Positions 44,091 to 51,323 of a stretch of DNA of 64,000 nt are shown one piece after another. The position numbers were made by a program, and so were the translations under genes. The notes beneath the pieces are model-generated. The model made no database searches. It was given only the letters and a program-made list of their open reading frames with translations, and was not told the origin of the DNA. Each line of letters begins with the position of its first letter. Positions within the stretch are counted from its first letter, which is position 1. The stretch is from Isoptericola halotolerans (GTDB taxonomy: Bacteria; Actinomycetota; Actinomycetes; Actinomycetales; Cellulomonadaceae): the NCBI RefSeq assembly GCF_003003075.1, contig NZ_PVTX01000014.1, positions 1-64,000 on the forward strand, given 5' to 3'.

Positions 44091-45002
44091 CTAACCGTGC
44101 GCCACGATGACGGGGCAGGGCACGTCGCGGGTGAGCCGGTCGGCCACCGACCGCAGGACGCGGCCGGTCAGCGGCGTGTGCCGGCGCCCGCCCACCACGA
44201 CCAGGTCGTGGCGGCTGAGGCGCGAGACCAGGACGTCGACGCACGATCCGTGCCCGAGCTCGACCGACCACTGCACACCGGGGTACTTCTCCCCCCAGCG
44301 CCGCATCTCGTCGTGCACGCTCGCGAGCGCCTCGTCCTGGTACTGGTGGACCCAGCCGCCCGCCGCGGCGTAGGGCCCCGCGACGAGGTCCCTGGTCAGC
44401 GCGTGCACGGCCGCCAACGGCGCCCCGGCGTGCCGGGCCTCGTCGAACGCCAGGTCCAGCACCCGGTTCAGGTGGTCGTCGAAGTCGACCGCGGCCACGA
44501 CCCGCCACACCGGCCCGACGGCGTCGGCCGGGCACGCGGACTGCAGCGCGACGGGGTCGATCGGCACCACCGCGACCGGGCCACGGGCCATCGCCGAGAC
44601 GGCCGACGACACCGAGCCCAGCACCAGCCGGTCGAGGGCGTGCCGCCCGCGCCGTCCCACGACGACCAGGTCCGCCACGGCCGACCGTTCGACCAGGACC
44701 CCCGCGGGCGCCCCCTCGACGACCTGGGCGTCGATGTCGTCGGGGACCGAGCCGGGCCGCAGGCGTCGCTTCTCCGCGAGGCGACGCAGCGCCCTGTCGG
44801 TCACGTCCTGCGCCTCCGCCCGCAGCGCTGCGGGACCGAGGCCGTACCCGTCGGCGGAGGGCGTCGCCGTGACCTCGTAGGCGGTCACCACGGTCAGGCA
44901 CGTCCGACGACGCACAGCCTCGGCCGCCGCCCATTCCAGGGCCTGGTCACCGGCCGACGACCCGTCGATCCCGGCGACCACTCCGTACCGCGTGGTGCTC
45001 AT
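44091..45002 (-). CDS. Tandem universal stress protein (USP 1)
   Basis: The 303-residue protein has two USP domains. The first has VVAGIDGSSAGDQALEWAA and the ATP-binding loop VVGRRGRHALDRLVLGSVS; the second has VVAAVDFDDHLNRVLDLAF and VVGGRRHTPLTGRVLRSVA. In mycobacteria such two-domain proteins belong to the DosR dormancy regulon. The ATG at 45002 follows AAGGAGG. A DosR-like box lies 78 bp upstream in the gap shared with the divergent dosS-like gene. It is about as long as, and closely similar to, the second copy at 47566-48486. Confidence 0.92.
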   Translation of the reverse strand: MSTTRYGVVAGIDGSSAGDQALEWAAAEAVRRRTCLTVVTAYEVTATPSADGYGLGPAALRAEAQDVTDRALRRLAEKRRLRPGSVPDDIDAQVVEGAPAGVLVERSAVADLVVVGRRGRHALDRLVLGSVSSAVSAMARGPVAVVPIDPVALQSACPADAVGPVWRVVAAVDFDDHLNRVLDLAFDEARHAGAPLAAVHALTRDLVAGPYAAAGGWVHQYQDEALASVHDEMRRWGEKYPGVQWSVELGHGSCVDVLVSRLSRHDLVVVGGRRHTPLTGRVLRSVADRLTRDVPCPVIVAHG

Positions 45003-45079
45003 GGCGTCCTCCTTCGCTCCTGGCACCAGTACGCCACGGCGCCGCAGGCCTCCGGCAGGGGCGCGCGCCCCCTCCCGGC

Positions 45080-45093
45080 GGGTCGAAGGTCCC
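45080..45093. promoter_or_regulatory. DosR-like box A
   Basis: GGGTCGAAGGTCCC lies between the divergent USP 1 (start 45002) and dosS-like (start 45129) genes. It matches boxes B and C except at one or two positions. Confidence 0.65.
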
Positions 45094-45128
45094 GGGCCGG
45101 ACAGCTCGCGCGCCGCTACGGTGGGCCC

Positions 45129-46754
45129 ATGACCGACGACGTGGACGTCCTGCTCGAGGCCGTGCTCTCCGTCGGTCGTGGACCCGAGCTCGAGGGCACC
45201 CTGCACCGCGTGGTGCAGACGGCCGCGGACGTGGCCGACGCCCGGTACGCGGCCCTCGGCATCATCGGTGAGGACGGCCGGATCGCCCAGTTCCTCACCG
45301 CCGGGCTCAGCGAGGAGGAGATCCGGGCCATCGGTCCCTACCCGCGTGGACGCGGGCTCCTGGGTGAGCTGATCCGGCACCCCGTCCCGCTGCGGCTGCC
45401 CGACATGAGCGCGGACCCCCGATCGGTCGGGTTCCCGGCCCACCATCCACCGATGCGGTCGTTCCTCGGGGTGCCGCTGCAGGTCCACGGCAGACCGTTC
45501 GGCAACCTCTACCTCACGGACAAGCGCGGCGGCGGGGAGTTCAGCCCGCACGACCAGCGCCTCGTCGAGGCGCTGGCCTCCGCGGCGAGCGTCGCCGTCG
45601 AGAACTCCCGGCTGTACGACGAGGCGACGCTGCGAGAGCGGTGGGCACGCGGCAACGACGAGATCTCCCGGCGGGTCCTGGAGGGCGATCCCCCGGAGCT
45701 CGTGCTCGACGCCGTGGCGCAGGAGGCGATGCAGGTCGCCGGAGCGGACGTGGCGGTCCTGGCGACCGTCGCCGTGGACCAGGACGACCACCTCCAGGTA
45801 CGTTCCGCCCACGGTCCCGGCACGGAGGGGCTGGTCGGCACGCTCGCCCCGCTGGAGGGCACCTTCGCCGCCGAGGCCTACGCCGCGGGCCGGCCGGTCG
45901 TCACGCACGACGCCGCGTCGGACCGCCGTCAGACCATCTCGTTCAACCCGCCGAGCGTCGTCGGTCCGTTGGCCGCGCTGCCGCTCGGCGGGCCGGGCCG
46001 GACGTCCGGCGTCCTGACCGTCGGGCGCCGGCTCGGCACGCCGCCCTTCCCGCGGGTGGTCATCGACGCGCTGGCGGCGTTCGCCGCGCAGGCAGCCGTG
46101 GCCCTCGAGCTCGCCGAACGACGCCACGACGCCGAACGGCTCGCGGTCGTGCGCGACCGGGACCGCATCGCCCGGGACCTGCACGACCTCGCGATCCAGC
46201 GTCTCTACGCCACCGGTCTGTCGTTGGAGGGTGTCGGCCGTCGCCTGCAGGACCGGTCCGACGCGACGGCCGACGCGGAGCGGGTAGGCCGCGCCGTGAC
46301 CGACCTCGACGAGACGATCAGCCTGATCCGCACCACGATCCGTGGGCTGCAGCCGTCCACGGGCACGGTCCGGCGGGTGGGCCTGCGCGCCCGCCTCGTG
46401 GCCGAGGTCGACGCCGCGTCGCACGCCCTGGGCTTCACCCCGGCGCTGCACATGGCCGGCCCCGTGGACACGCTGGTACCGCCCCCGACGGCGGACCACC
46501 TCGTGGCGGTGCTCCGGGAGGCGTTGTCCAACGTCGCCCGGCACGCCGGCGCCCAGCGGGTCGGTGTCGAGCTCGTCGCGGGCGACGACGTCGTCCTCAC
46601 CGTGTCCGACGACGGCCGCGGGATCCCCGCCGACGCCCGGCGCAGCGGTCTGGCGAACCTCGAGCGCCGCGCCCTCGAGCTGGGCGGGACGCTCACCGTC
46701 GCATCTGCGCGGCCGGGCACCACGCTGTGCTGGCGCGTCCCGCTGGACGGGTAG
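45129..46754 (+). CDS. DosS/DevS-like GAF-GAF sensor histidine kinase
   Basis: The protein has 541 residues. The first GAF (about 16-155) contains VGFPAHHPPMRSFLGVPLQV and FGNLYLTDKRGGG, strongly DosS-like; in DosS a His of this GAF is the heme ligand and one of the two His residues (about 105-106) may be its counterpart. The second GAF lies at about 175-325. HisKA_3 has His342 in RIARDLHDLAIQRLY, and a HATPase_c domain follows. It would sense oxygen, NO or CO, or redox, and phosphorylate the response regulator encoded convergently at 46809. The ATG at 45129 lacks a clear ribosome site. Confidence 0.88.
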   Translation: MTDDVDVLLEAVLSVGRGPELEGTLHRVVQTAADVADARYAALGIIGEDGRIAQFLTAGLSEEEIRAIGPYPRGRGLLGELIRHPVPLRLPDMSADPRSVGFPAHHPPMRSFLGVPLQVHGRPFGNLYLTDKRGGGEFSPHDQRLVEALASAASVAVENSRLYDEATLRERWARGNDEISRRVLEGDPPELVLDAVAQEAMQVAGADVAVLATVAVDQDDHLQVRSAHGPGTEGLVGTLAPLEGTFAAEAYAAGRPVVTHDAASDRRQTISFNPPSVVGPLAALPLGGPGRTSGVLTVGRRLGTPPFPRVVIDALAAFAAQAAVALELAERRHDAERLAVVRDRDRIARDLHDLAIQRLYATGLSLEGVGRRLQDRSDATADAERVGRAVTDLDETISLIRTTIRGLQPSTGTVRRVGLRARLVAEVDAASHALGFTPALHMAGPVDTLVPPPTADHLVAVLREALSNVARHAGAQRVGVELVAGDDVVLTVSDDGRGIPADARRSGLANLERRALELGGTLTVASARPGTTLCWRVPLDG

Positions 46755-46756
46755 GG

Positions 46757-46794
46757 CCGTCGTCGGCGGGACCGTCCGTCGTCGGCGGGACCGT
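46757..46794. repeat. Two perfect 19-bp tandem repeats between convergent dosS- and dosR-like genes
   Basis: CCGTCGTCGGCGGGACCGT occurs at 46757-46775 and 46776-46794. It lies in the 3' gap of the two genes, and the role is unknown. Confidence 0.8.
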
Positions 46795-46808
46795 TCAGGG
46801 CCGCGGGC

Positions 46809-47456
46809 TCACGGGCGCTGCTCGAGGCGGGTGGCGAGCACCGCCGCCTGGACCCGGCGCTCCAGGCCGAGCTTCGCCAGCACGCTGGAGACGTAGTTCT
46901 TGACCGTCTTCTCGGCGAGGAAGAGCTCGGCACCGATCTGGCGGTTCGTCAGTCCCTGACCGATCAGCGCCAGCACGCGCCGTTCCTGGGCCGTCAGGTC
47001 CCCCAGCGGGTCGGCCGCGGGGTGGTCCTGCGCCCGCATGCGCTCCATGACGAGGCGGGACGCCCGCGGGTCGAGCGTCGACCCGCCCGCCGCGACCGTG
47101 CGGATCGCCGACAGCAGGTCGTGCCCCCGCACCTGCTTGAGGACGTAGCCCGCGGCGCCGGCGAGGATCGCGTCGAACAGGGCCTCGTCGTCGTCGAAGG
47201 ACGTGAGCATGAGGCAGGCGACGTCGGTGCTCGACCGCAGCTCGCGGCAGACGCTCACGCCGTCGCCGTCCGGCAGGCGGACGTCCAGCACGGCGACGTC
47301 CGGCCGCAGGGCCGGGATCCGGGCCAGCGCCTCGGCGGCGGACCCGGCCTCGCCGACGACCTCGAGGTCGTCCTCCGCCTCGAGGAGGTCGGCGACACCG
47401 CGACGGACCACCTCGTGGTCGTCCACGAGGAAGACCCGCACGGCCCGTTCGCTCAT
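46809..47456 (-). CDS. DosR/DevR-like response regulator
   Basis: The protein has 215 residues. The receiver has DDHE at 12-15, phospho-acceptor Asp58 in [13 protein letters not shown] and Lys in YVLKQVRG. The LuxR-type helix-turn-helix reads [20 protein letters not shown], with [20 protein letters not shown], which is the DosR form (TVKNYVS). It is convergent with its likely kinase and next to two USP genes. The start MSERAV at 47456 was chosen over a six-residue-longer one. It is the probable binder of the shared box at three nearby promoters. Confidence 0.93.
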   Translation of the reverse strand: MSERAVRVFLVDDHEVVRRGVADLLEAEDDLEVVGEAGSAAEALARIPALRPDVAVLDVRLPDGDGVSVCRELRSSTDVACLMLTSFDDDEALFDAILAGAAGYVLKQVRGHDLLSAIRTVAAGGSTLDPRASRLVMERMRAQDHPAADPLGDLTAQERRVLALIGQGLTNRQIGAELFLAEKTVKNYVSSVLAKLGLERRVQAAVLATRLEQRP

Positions 47457-47514
47457 GGTGACCACGCTACGCACCCTGCGCTGGATCGGGTAGCCCCGGG
47501 CCGGGCAGACCCTG

Positions 47515-47553
47515 CCCGCCTGACCGTCTCAGGGGGATTCACGGTCAGGCGGG
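47515..47553 (-). terminator. Terminator behind USP 2
   Basis: The perfect 13-bp stem has arms at 47515-47527 and 47541-47553 with a 13-base loop, 12 bases after the USP 2 stop. Confidence 0.8.
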
Positions 47554-47565
47554 AGGCGTGAGTCG

Positions 47566-48486
47566 TCAACGCTGTTCGTGCGCGACGAGGATCGGGCACT
47601 CGACGTCCCGACCGAGGCGGTCGGCGTCGGACCTGAAGATCCGACCGAGGATGGGCGCGTGCGGCCGGCCGCCGACCACGACGAGGTCGTGCCGGCTGAG
47701 CCGTCGCGTGAGCACGTCGACGATCGACCCGCGGGCCATCTCGATGGTCGTCGGCACCGTCGGGTACTTCTGCTCCCACCGGCTCAGCTCGTCGTGGAGG
47801 CGAGCCGTCGCCTCCTCCGCGTACTCGTGCACCCACGCGGTGTCCATCGCGTACGGCCCGGCGATGAACTCCGAGTGGAGCGCGTGGACGAGCAGCAGGG
47901 GGACCCCGGCGTGCTGCGCCTCTTCGAACGCGATGTCGAGCACCCGCTCGAGGTGGTCGTCGAAGTCGACGGCGGCCGCGACGCGCCACACCGCACCGAC
48001 GACGTCGCCGGGGCAGGCCGTGGCCGCCGCGACGGGGTCGAACGGGACGATGGCCACCGGACCCTTCGCCCTGGCCGACAAGACCGCGGACACGGACCCC
48101 AGGACGACCCGGTCGAAGGCGTTCAGACCACGGCGTCCGACGACGAGCAGAGCGCTCGTCGCGGAGTGCTCGACCAGCACGCCGGCCGCTGACCCGCGCA
48201 CCGTCTCCCAGCTGATGTCGTCGGCCTCCGGCACCTGGCCGGCACACTCCTCGCGGGCCTTCGCCAGCCGTTCGGCCGCCCGTCCGACGACGACGGTGGC
48301 CTCGTCCCGCATCGCGTCCGGACCGATCCCGTAGCCGGCGCTGCCCGGGACCGTCGTGACGTCGTACGTGGTCAGCACGGTCAGGGTGGTCCCTCGGCGG
48401 ACGGCCTCCGCCGCCGCCCAGTAGAGCGCCTGGTCGCTGTCCGTCGAGCCGTCCACGCCGACGACGACTCCGTGTCGCTCGCTCAT
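47566..48486 (-). CDS. Tandem universal stress protein (USP 2)
   Basis: The 306-residue protein is a near relative of the product at 44091-45002: VVVGVDGSTDSDQALYWAAA, VVGRRGLNAFDRVVLGSVS, AAVDFDDHLERVLDIAF and VVGGRPHAPILGRIF. Two ATP-binding loops of the type G-2x-G-9x-G(S) can be seen. The ATG at 48486 follows AAGGAGG. Box B lies 79 bp upstream, the same distance as box A from USP 1, so both are probably controlled alike. Confidence 0.92.
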   Translation of the reverse strand: MSERHGVVVGVDGSTDSDQALYWAAAEAVRRGTTLTVLTTYDVTTVPGSAGYGIGPDAMRDEATVVVGRAAERLAKAREECAGQVPEADDISWETVRGSAAGVLVEHSATSALLVVGRRGLNAFDRVVLGSVSAVLSARAKGPVAIVPFDPVAAATACPGDVVGAVWRVAAAVDFDDHLERVLDIAFEEAQHAGVPLLLVHALHSEFIAGPYAMDTAWVHEYAEEATARLHDELSRWEQKYPTVPTTIEMARGSIVDVLTRRLSRHDLVVVGGRPHAPILGRIFRSDADRLGRDVECPILVAHEQR

Positions 48487-48564
48487 CACGTCCTCCTTGG
48501 TCCCTCTTCTCCATCGGACACGGCCGCCGGATCGGACCGGCAGTGCCGCATGTCCCGACCTCAT

Positions 48565-48578
48565 GGGCCGAAAGTCCC
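48565..48578 (-). promoter_or_regulatory. DosR-like box B
   Basis: GGGCCGAAAGTCCC lies 79 bp upstream of the USP 2 start and differs from box C at one base. Confidence 0.68.
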
Positions 48579-48683
48579 GGTCCGGGCACCGCGAGCCGCG
48601 GTCCCCGAACCTGGCTCACCGACGGCCTCGAGGTCGGGGACGACCCCGAGGCGGTCAGCGGCACGGACGATCTCGCTGCCCGC

Positions 48684-49226
48684 TCAGCGCAGGATCGGGT
48701 AACGGCGGACCAGGTCGGTCGCCGCCCAACGACGCCCGAGCCCGAACGTGTCCCCGGCCGCGACGGCAGCCAGACCGATCAGGACGACGGCTTCGATGAG
48801 GTGGTCGTCGAGGAACGGGTTGACGTCGATCGGCAGGGCGGCCATCCACATCATGACCAGCAGCAGCGCACCCGCGCCGGCGGCGATCCGCATCCCGATG
48901 CCGAGCGCGAGGGCCAGACCGATACCGAGCAGGCCGAGCATGAACAGCCAGTCGATGACGACGACCCCGGCCATCGCTCCGAAGAAGTCGGCGAACGGAC
49001 CCTCGACGTTGCTGAGGAAGCCCTCCGTCGGCGAGCCGCCGGAGATCCACGCGTTCTCGGCCGGCGTGGCCAGCCCCAGACCGAACGTCTTGTCCGCGAA
49101 GGCCCACAGGAACTGGAAGGCGATGAGCAGACGGAGCACCGCGAACGTGATCGCCGCGGTGGGCGACAACGCGGTGCGCTCCGGTGCGGTGGGTACGCTC
49201 TGCGCGCCCCGGACGGTGGTGGTCAT
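48684..49226 (-). CDS. DoxX-like membrane protein
   Basis: The protein has 180 residues with four helices (AAITFAVLRLLIAFQFLWAF, VVVIDWLFMLGLLGIGLAL, AGALLLVMMWMAALPI, LIEAVVLIGLAAVAAG). The arginine in the first helix, the F..DK motif and NPFLDDHLI fit the DoxX/TQO small-subunit superfamily, linked to oxidative-stress and sulfur/quinone membrane complexes. The ATG at 49226 follows GAGGAGGA. Box C lies about 140 bp upstream, placing the gene in the presumed DosR group. Confidence 0.83.
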   Translation of the reverse strand: MTTTVRGAQSVPTAPERTALSPTAAITFAVLRLLIAFQFLWAFADKTFGLGLATPAENAWISGGSPTEGFLSNVEGPFADFFGAMAGVVVIDWLFMLGLLGIGLALALGIGMRIAAGAGALLLVMMWMAALPIDVNPFLDDHLIEAVVLIGLAAVAAGDTFGLGRRWAATDLVRRYPILR

Positions 49227-49366
49227 GGCTTCCTCCTCCGGCCGGGGGGAGCCCGGCCCTCGCTGCCCGGTTCTCTCCCGGGCGACACGTTCAGCATCGC
49301 CGTCGGGCACCGCGCTACGGCAGGGTGCAACGGTCCTGACCTGCGGGTACGTCGGCCCTGCCGCGA

Positions 49367-49380
49367 GGGCCGAAGGTCCC
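49367..49380 (-). promoter_or_regulatory. DosR-like box C
   Basis: GGGCCGAAGGTCCC lies between the DoxX gene (minus, start 49226) and the ECF sigma gene (plus, start 49425). It could act on either. Confidence 0.65.
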
Positions 49381-49424
49381 GATCGGGGCACGTAAGCCCC
49401 GCGCGGCCGGGGACACTACGTGGT

Positions 49425-50009
49425 GTGAGCACTTCTTCCCCCGGTGACCCGGCACCGGCCGACGGCGATCCTGCCGAGCGCCTCGCCGCGCTCTGGGACG
49501 CCCACGCGGTCCGCGTCCAGGCCTACCTGCTGCGCCACACCGACCCGGACACCGCTCAGGATCTGCTGTCCGAGACCTTCCTCGTCGCGTGGCGGCGTCT
49601 CGACGACGTCCCGGCCGAGGCCCTGCCGTGGCTGCTCGTCGTGGCGCGCAACCTGCGGTACAACGCGGCGCGGTCCCAGGCGCGCCGGCGGCTGCTCACC
49701 ACCGAGCTGACCCGGCTCGAGAACGCGGCACCGTCGGTGTCCGGGTCGCCCGAGTCCCTGGCCACCGAGCGCGACCAGCTGCTGCGCGGGCTCGCCACGC
49801 TCACCGACCGGGAGCGCGAGGCGCTCCTCCTGGTCGCCTGGGACGGGTTGGCGCCGTCCCGGGCCGCGGACGTCGCCGGGTGCACGACGGCGGCCTTCCA
49901 CGTCCGCCTGCACCGCGCGCGACGCCGCCTGGCCGCGTTCGTCGACGACGACTCTTCCGCGCTGCGCGCTGTCGGCAGCAGCACACCAGCCACCCGGAGG
50001 TCCGCATGA
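49425..50009 (+). CDS. ECF-type RNA polymerase sigma factor
   Basis: The protein has 194 residues. Sigma region 2 has RVQAYLLRHTDPDTAQDLLS and ETFLVAWRRL with LPWLLVVARNLRYNAARSQARR. Region 4 has LATLTDREREALLLVAWDGL and the helix-turn-helix AADVAGCTTAAFHVRLHRAR. The GTG start at 49425 is the first in frame before region 2. The stop overlaps the next start (ATGA), and that product is the probable membrane-bound partner. Confidence 0.92.
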   Translation: MSTSSPGDPAPADGDPAERLAALWDAHAVRVQAYLLRHTDPDTAQDLLSETFLVAWRRLDDVPAEALPWLLVVARNLRYNAARSQARRRLLTTELTRLENAAPSVSGSPESLATERDQLLRGLATLTDREREALLLVAWDGLAPSRAADVAGCTTAAFHVRLHRARRRLAAFVDDDSSALRAVGSSTPATRRSA

Positions 50010-51319
50010 GCACCTCGAACATCGACGACCGGCTCGCCCGTCTCGCCCCGACGTCCTCCCCCGACCCGGAGCGTCTCGCGGCGGCGCGCTCCGCCGTCTT
50101 CGACACCACCGAAGACGAGCGGTGCGGCTCGCGTCGAGGCCGAGCGCACGACGGCGCCCACGTGGTCGACCTCCACGACGCGCCCGACGACGTCGTCACT
50201 CCGCTCGGCGCCGCCCGCCGGCGCCGGAACCGGCACCTCGGGGCCGCAGCGGCGGCTGCCGGGGTCGTCGGCGTGGTCAGCGTCGGGATCGTGCTCCTCC
50301 CCGGGGAGGCCGGGATCTTCCCCGCGTCGCCCGAGAGCACGTGCGAGGACCAGCTGCTGCGCCATCTCGGCCCGCTGCCCGAGGACGCCGAGGAGCCGGT
50401 CTGGCGCACCGTCGCGAGCGAGTCCACCGACACCACCGACACGACCCTCCTCGTGCTCGACGGCGGCGGGCTCGCCGGGGCGTGCTCCGAGATCCGGGGA
50501 GAGGGTGGCGGGTTCACCTCGACCGCCACCTGGTCGCTGCCCGACGTCGAACCGGCGGCGGACGAGATCCTCCCCCGCGGCATCACGACAGGCCGCGCCC
50601 CCGTCGTGTGGGGCGTCGCCGATGCGAACGTCACCGGCGTGGTGGTCACGCACGAGTGGGACCACGGCACGTCCCGCAGCGTCGTCGAGGCGCGGGTGAC
50701 CGACGACGGCTACTGGTCCGCGTTCTTCTCCCCGGAGGATCGCATCCCGCAGGACGCGGAGCCGAGGTTCACCTGGCAGCTCGAGGACGGCACCGAACGG
50801 TCGATGGCGCTCGACGAGGCCTGGCCGGGGGTCGACGCCAGCACGCCGCTGGCCGAGGCGCGGCGCGAGGCGTGCGGCATGACGTTTCCGTCCTCCTCGC
50901 CGCGGCTCGTCCTCGAGGAGGTGCGGGACGATGCCGGTGTCACGTTCCTGGCGGATGGCGCCGGGCCCTCGGTCCTCTGCCTCCAGGACGCCGGGCCGCC
51001 CTACAGCGTCCGGCTCGCCAGCGGCGGCACGACCCTCGAACCCGAGACATCTCCCGCCGAGGAAGAGGCTGTGGCGGACTACGGCGGCGCCGGGAGTCGC
51101 GGAGCGGCACTCGTCGGCCGCGCCGGGGACGACGTGGCGCGCGTCCAGGTCACCACGACCGACGGCCTGCCGTTCGACGCGGAGGTCGTCGACGGCTACT
51201 GGGTGGTCTGGGGCGCGGCCCTGGGCAGCGAGGAGGGCGACGACCCGTGGCAGGACGCCACGCTCCGCTGGTACCTCACCGACGGGTCGCCGGGCGGCGA
51301 GCGCACCGTCTTCGAGTAG
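50006..51319 (+). CDS. Membrane-anchored partner of the ECF sigma (putative anti-sigma factor)
   Basis: The protein has 437 residues. The cytoplasmic start (STSNIDDRLARLAPTSSPDP) is of the type found in sigma-linked CU044_5270-like proteins. One membrane helix lies near 75-95 (AAAAAAGVVGVVSVGIVLLP), and a large exported beta-rich domain with five Cys residues follows. No HxxxCxxC zinc anti-sigma motif is present, so anti-sigma function rests on the operon overlap and topology. The ligand is unknown. Confidence 0.7.
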   Translation: MSTSNIDDRLARLAPTSSPDPERLAAARSAVFDTTEDERCGSRRGRAHDGAHVVDLHDAPDDVVTPLGAARRRRNRHLGAAAAAAGVVGVVSVGIVLLPGEAGIFPASPESTCEDQLLRHLGPLPEDAEEPVWRTVASESTDTTDTTLLVLDGGGLAGACSEIRGEGGGFTSTATWSLPDVEPAADEILPRGITTGRAPVVWGVADANVTGVVVTHEWDHGTSRSVVEARVTDDGYWSAFFSPEDRIPQDAEPRFTWQLEDGTERSMALDEAWPGVDASTPLAEARREACGMTFPSSSPRLVLEEVRDDAGVTFLADGAGPSVLCLQDAGPPYSVRLASGGTTLEPETSPAEEEAVADYGGAGSRGAALVGRAGDDVARVQVTTTDGLPFDAEVVDGYWVVWGAALGSEEGDDPWQDATLRWYLTDGSPGGERTVFE

Positions 51320-51323
51320 GCGC

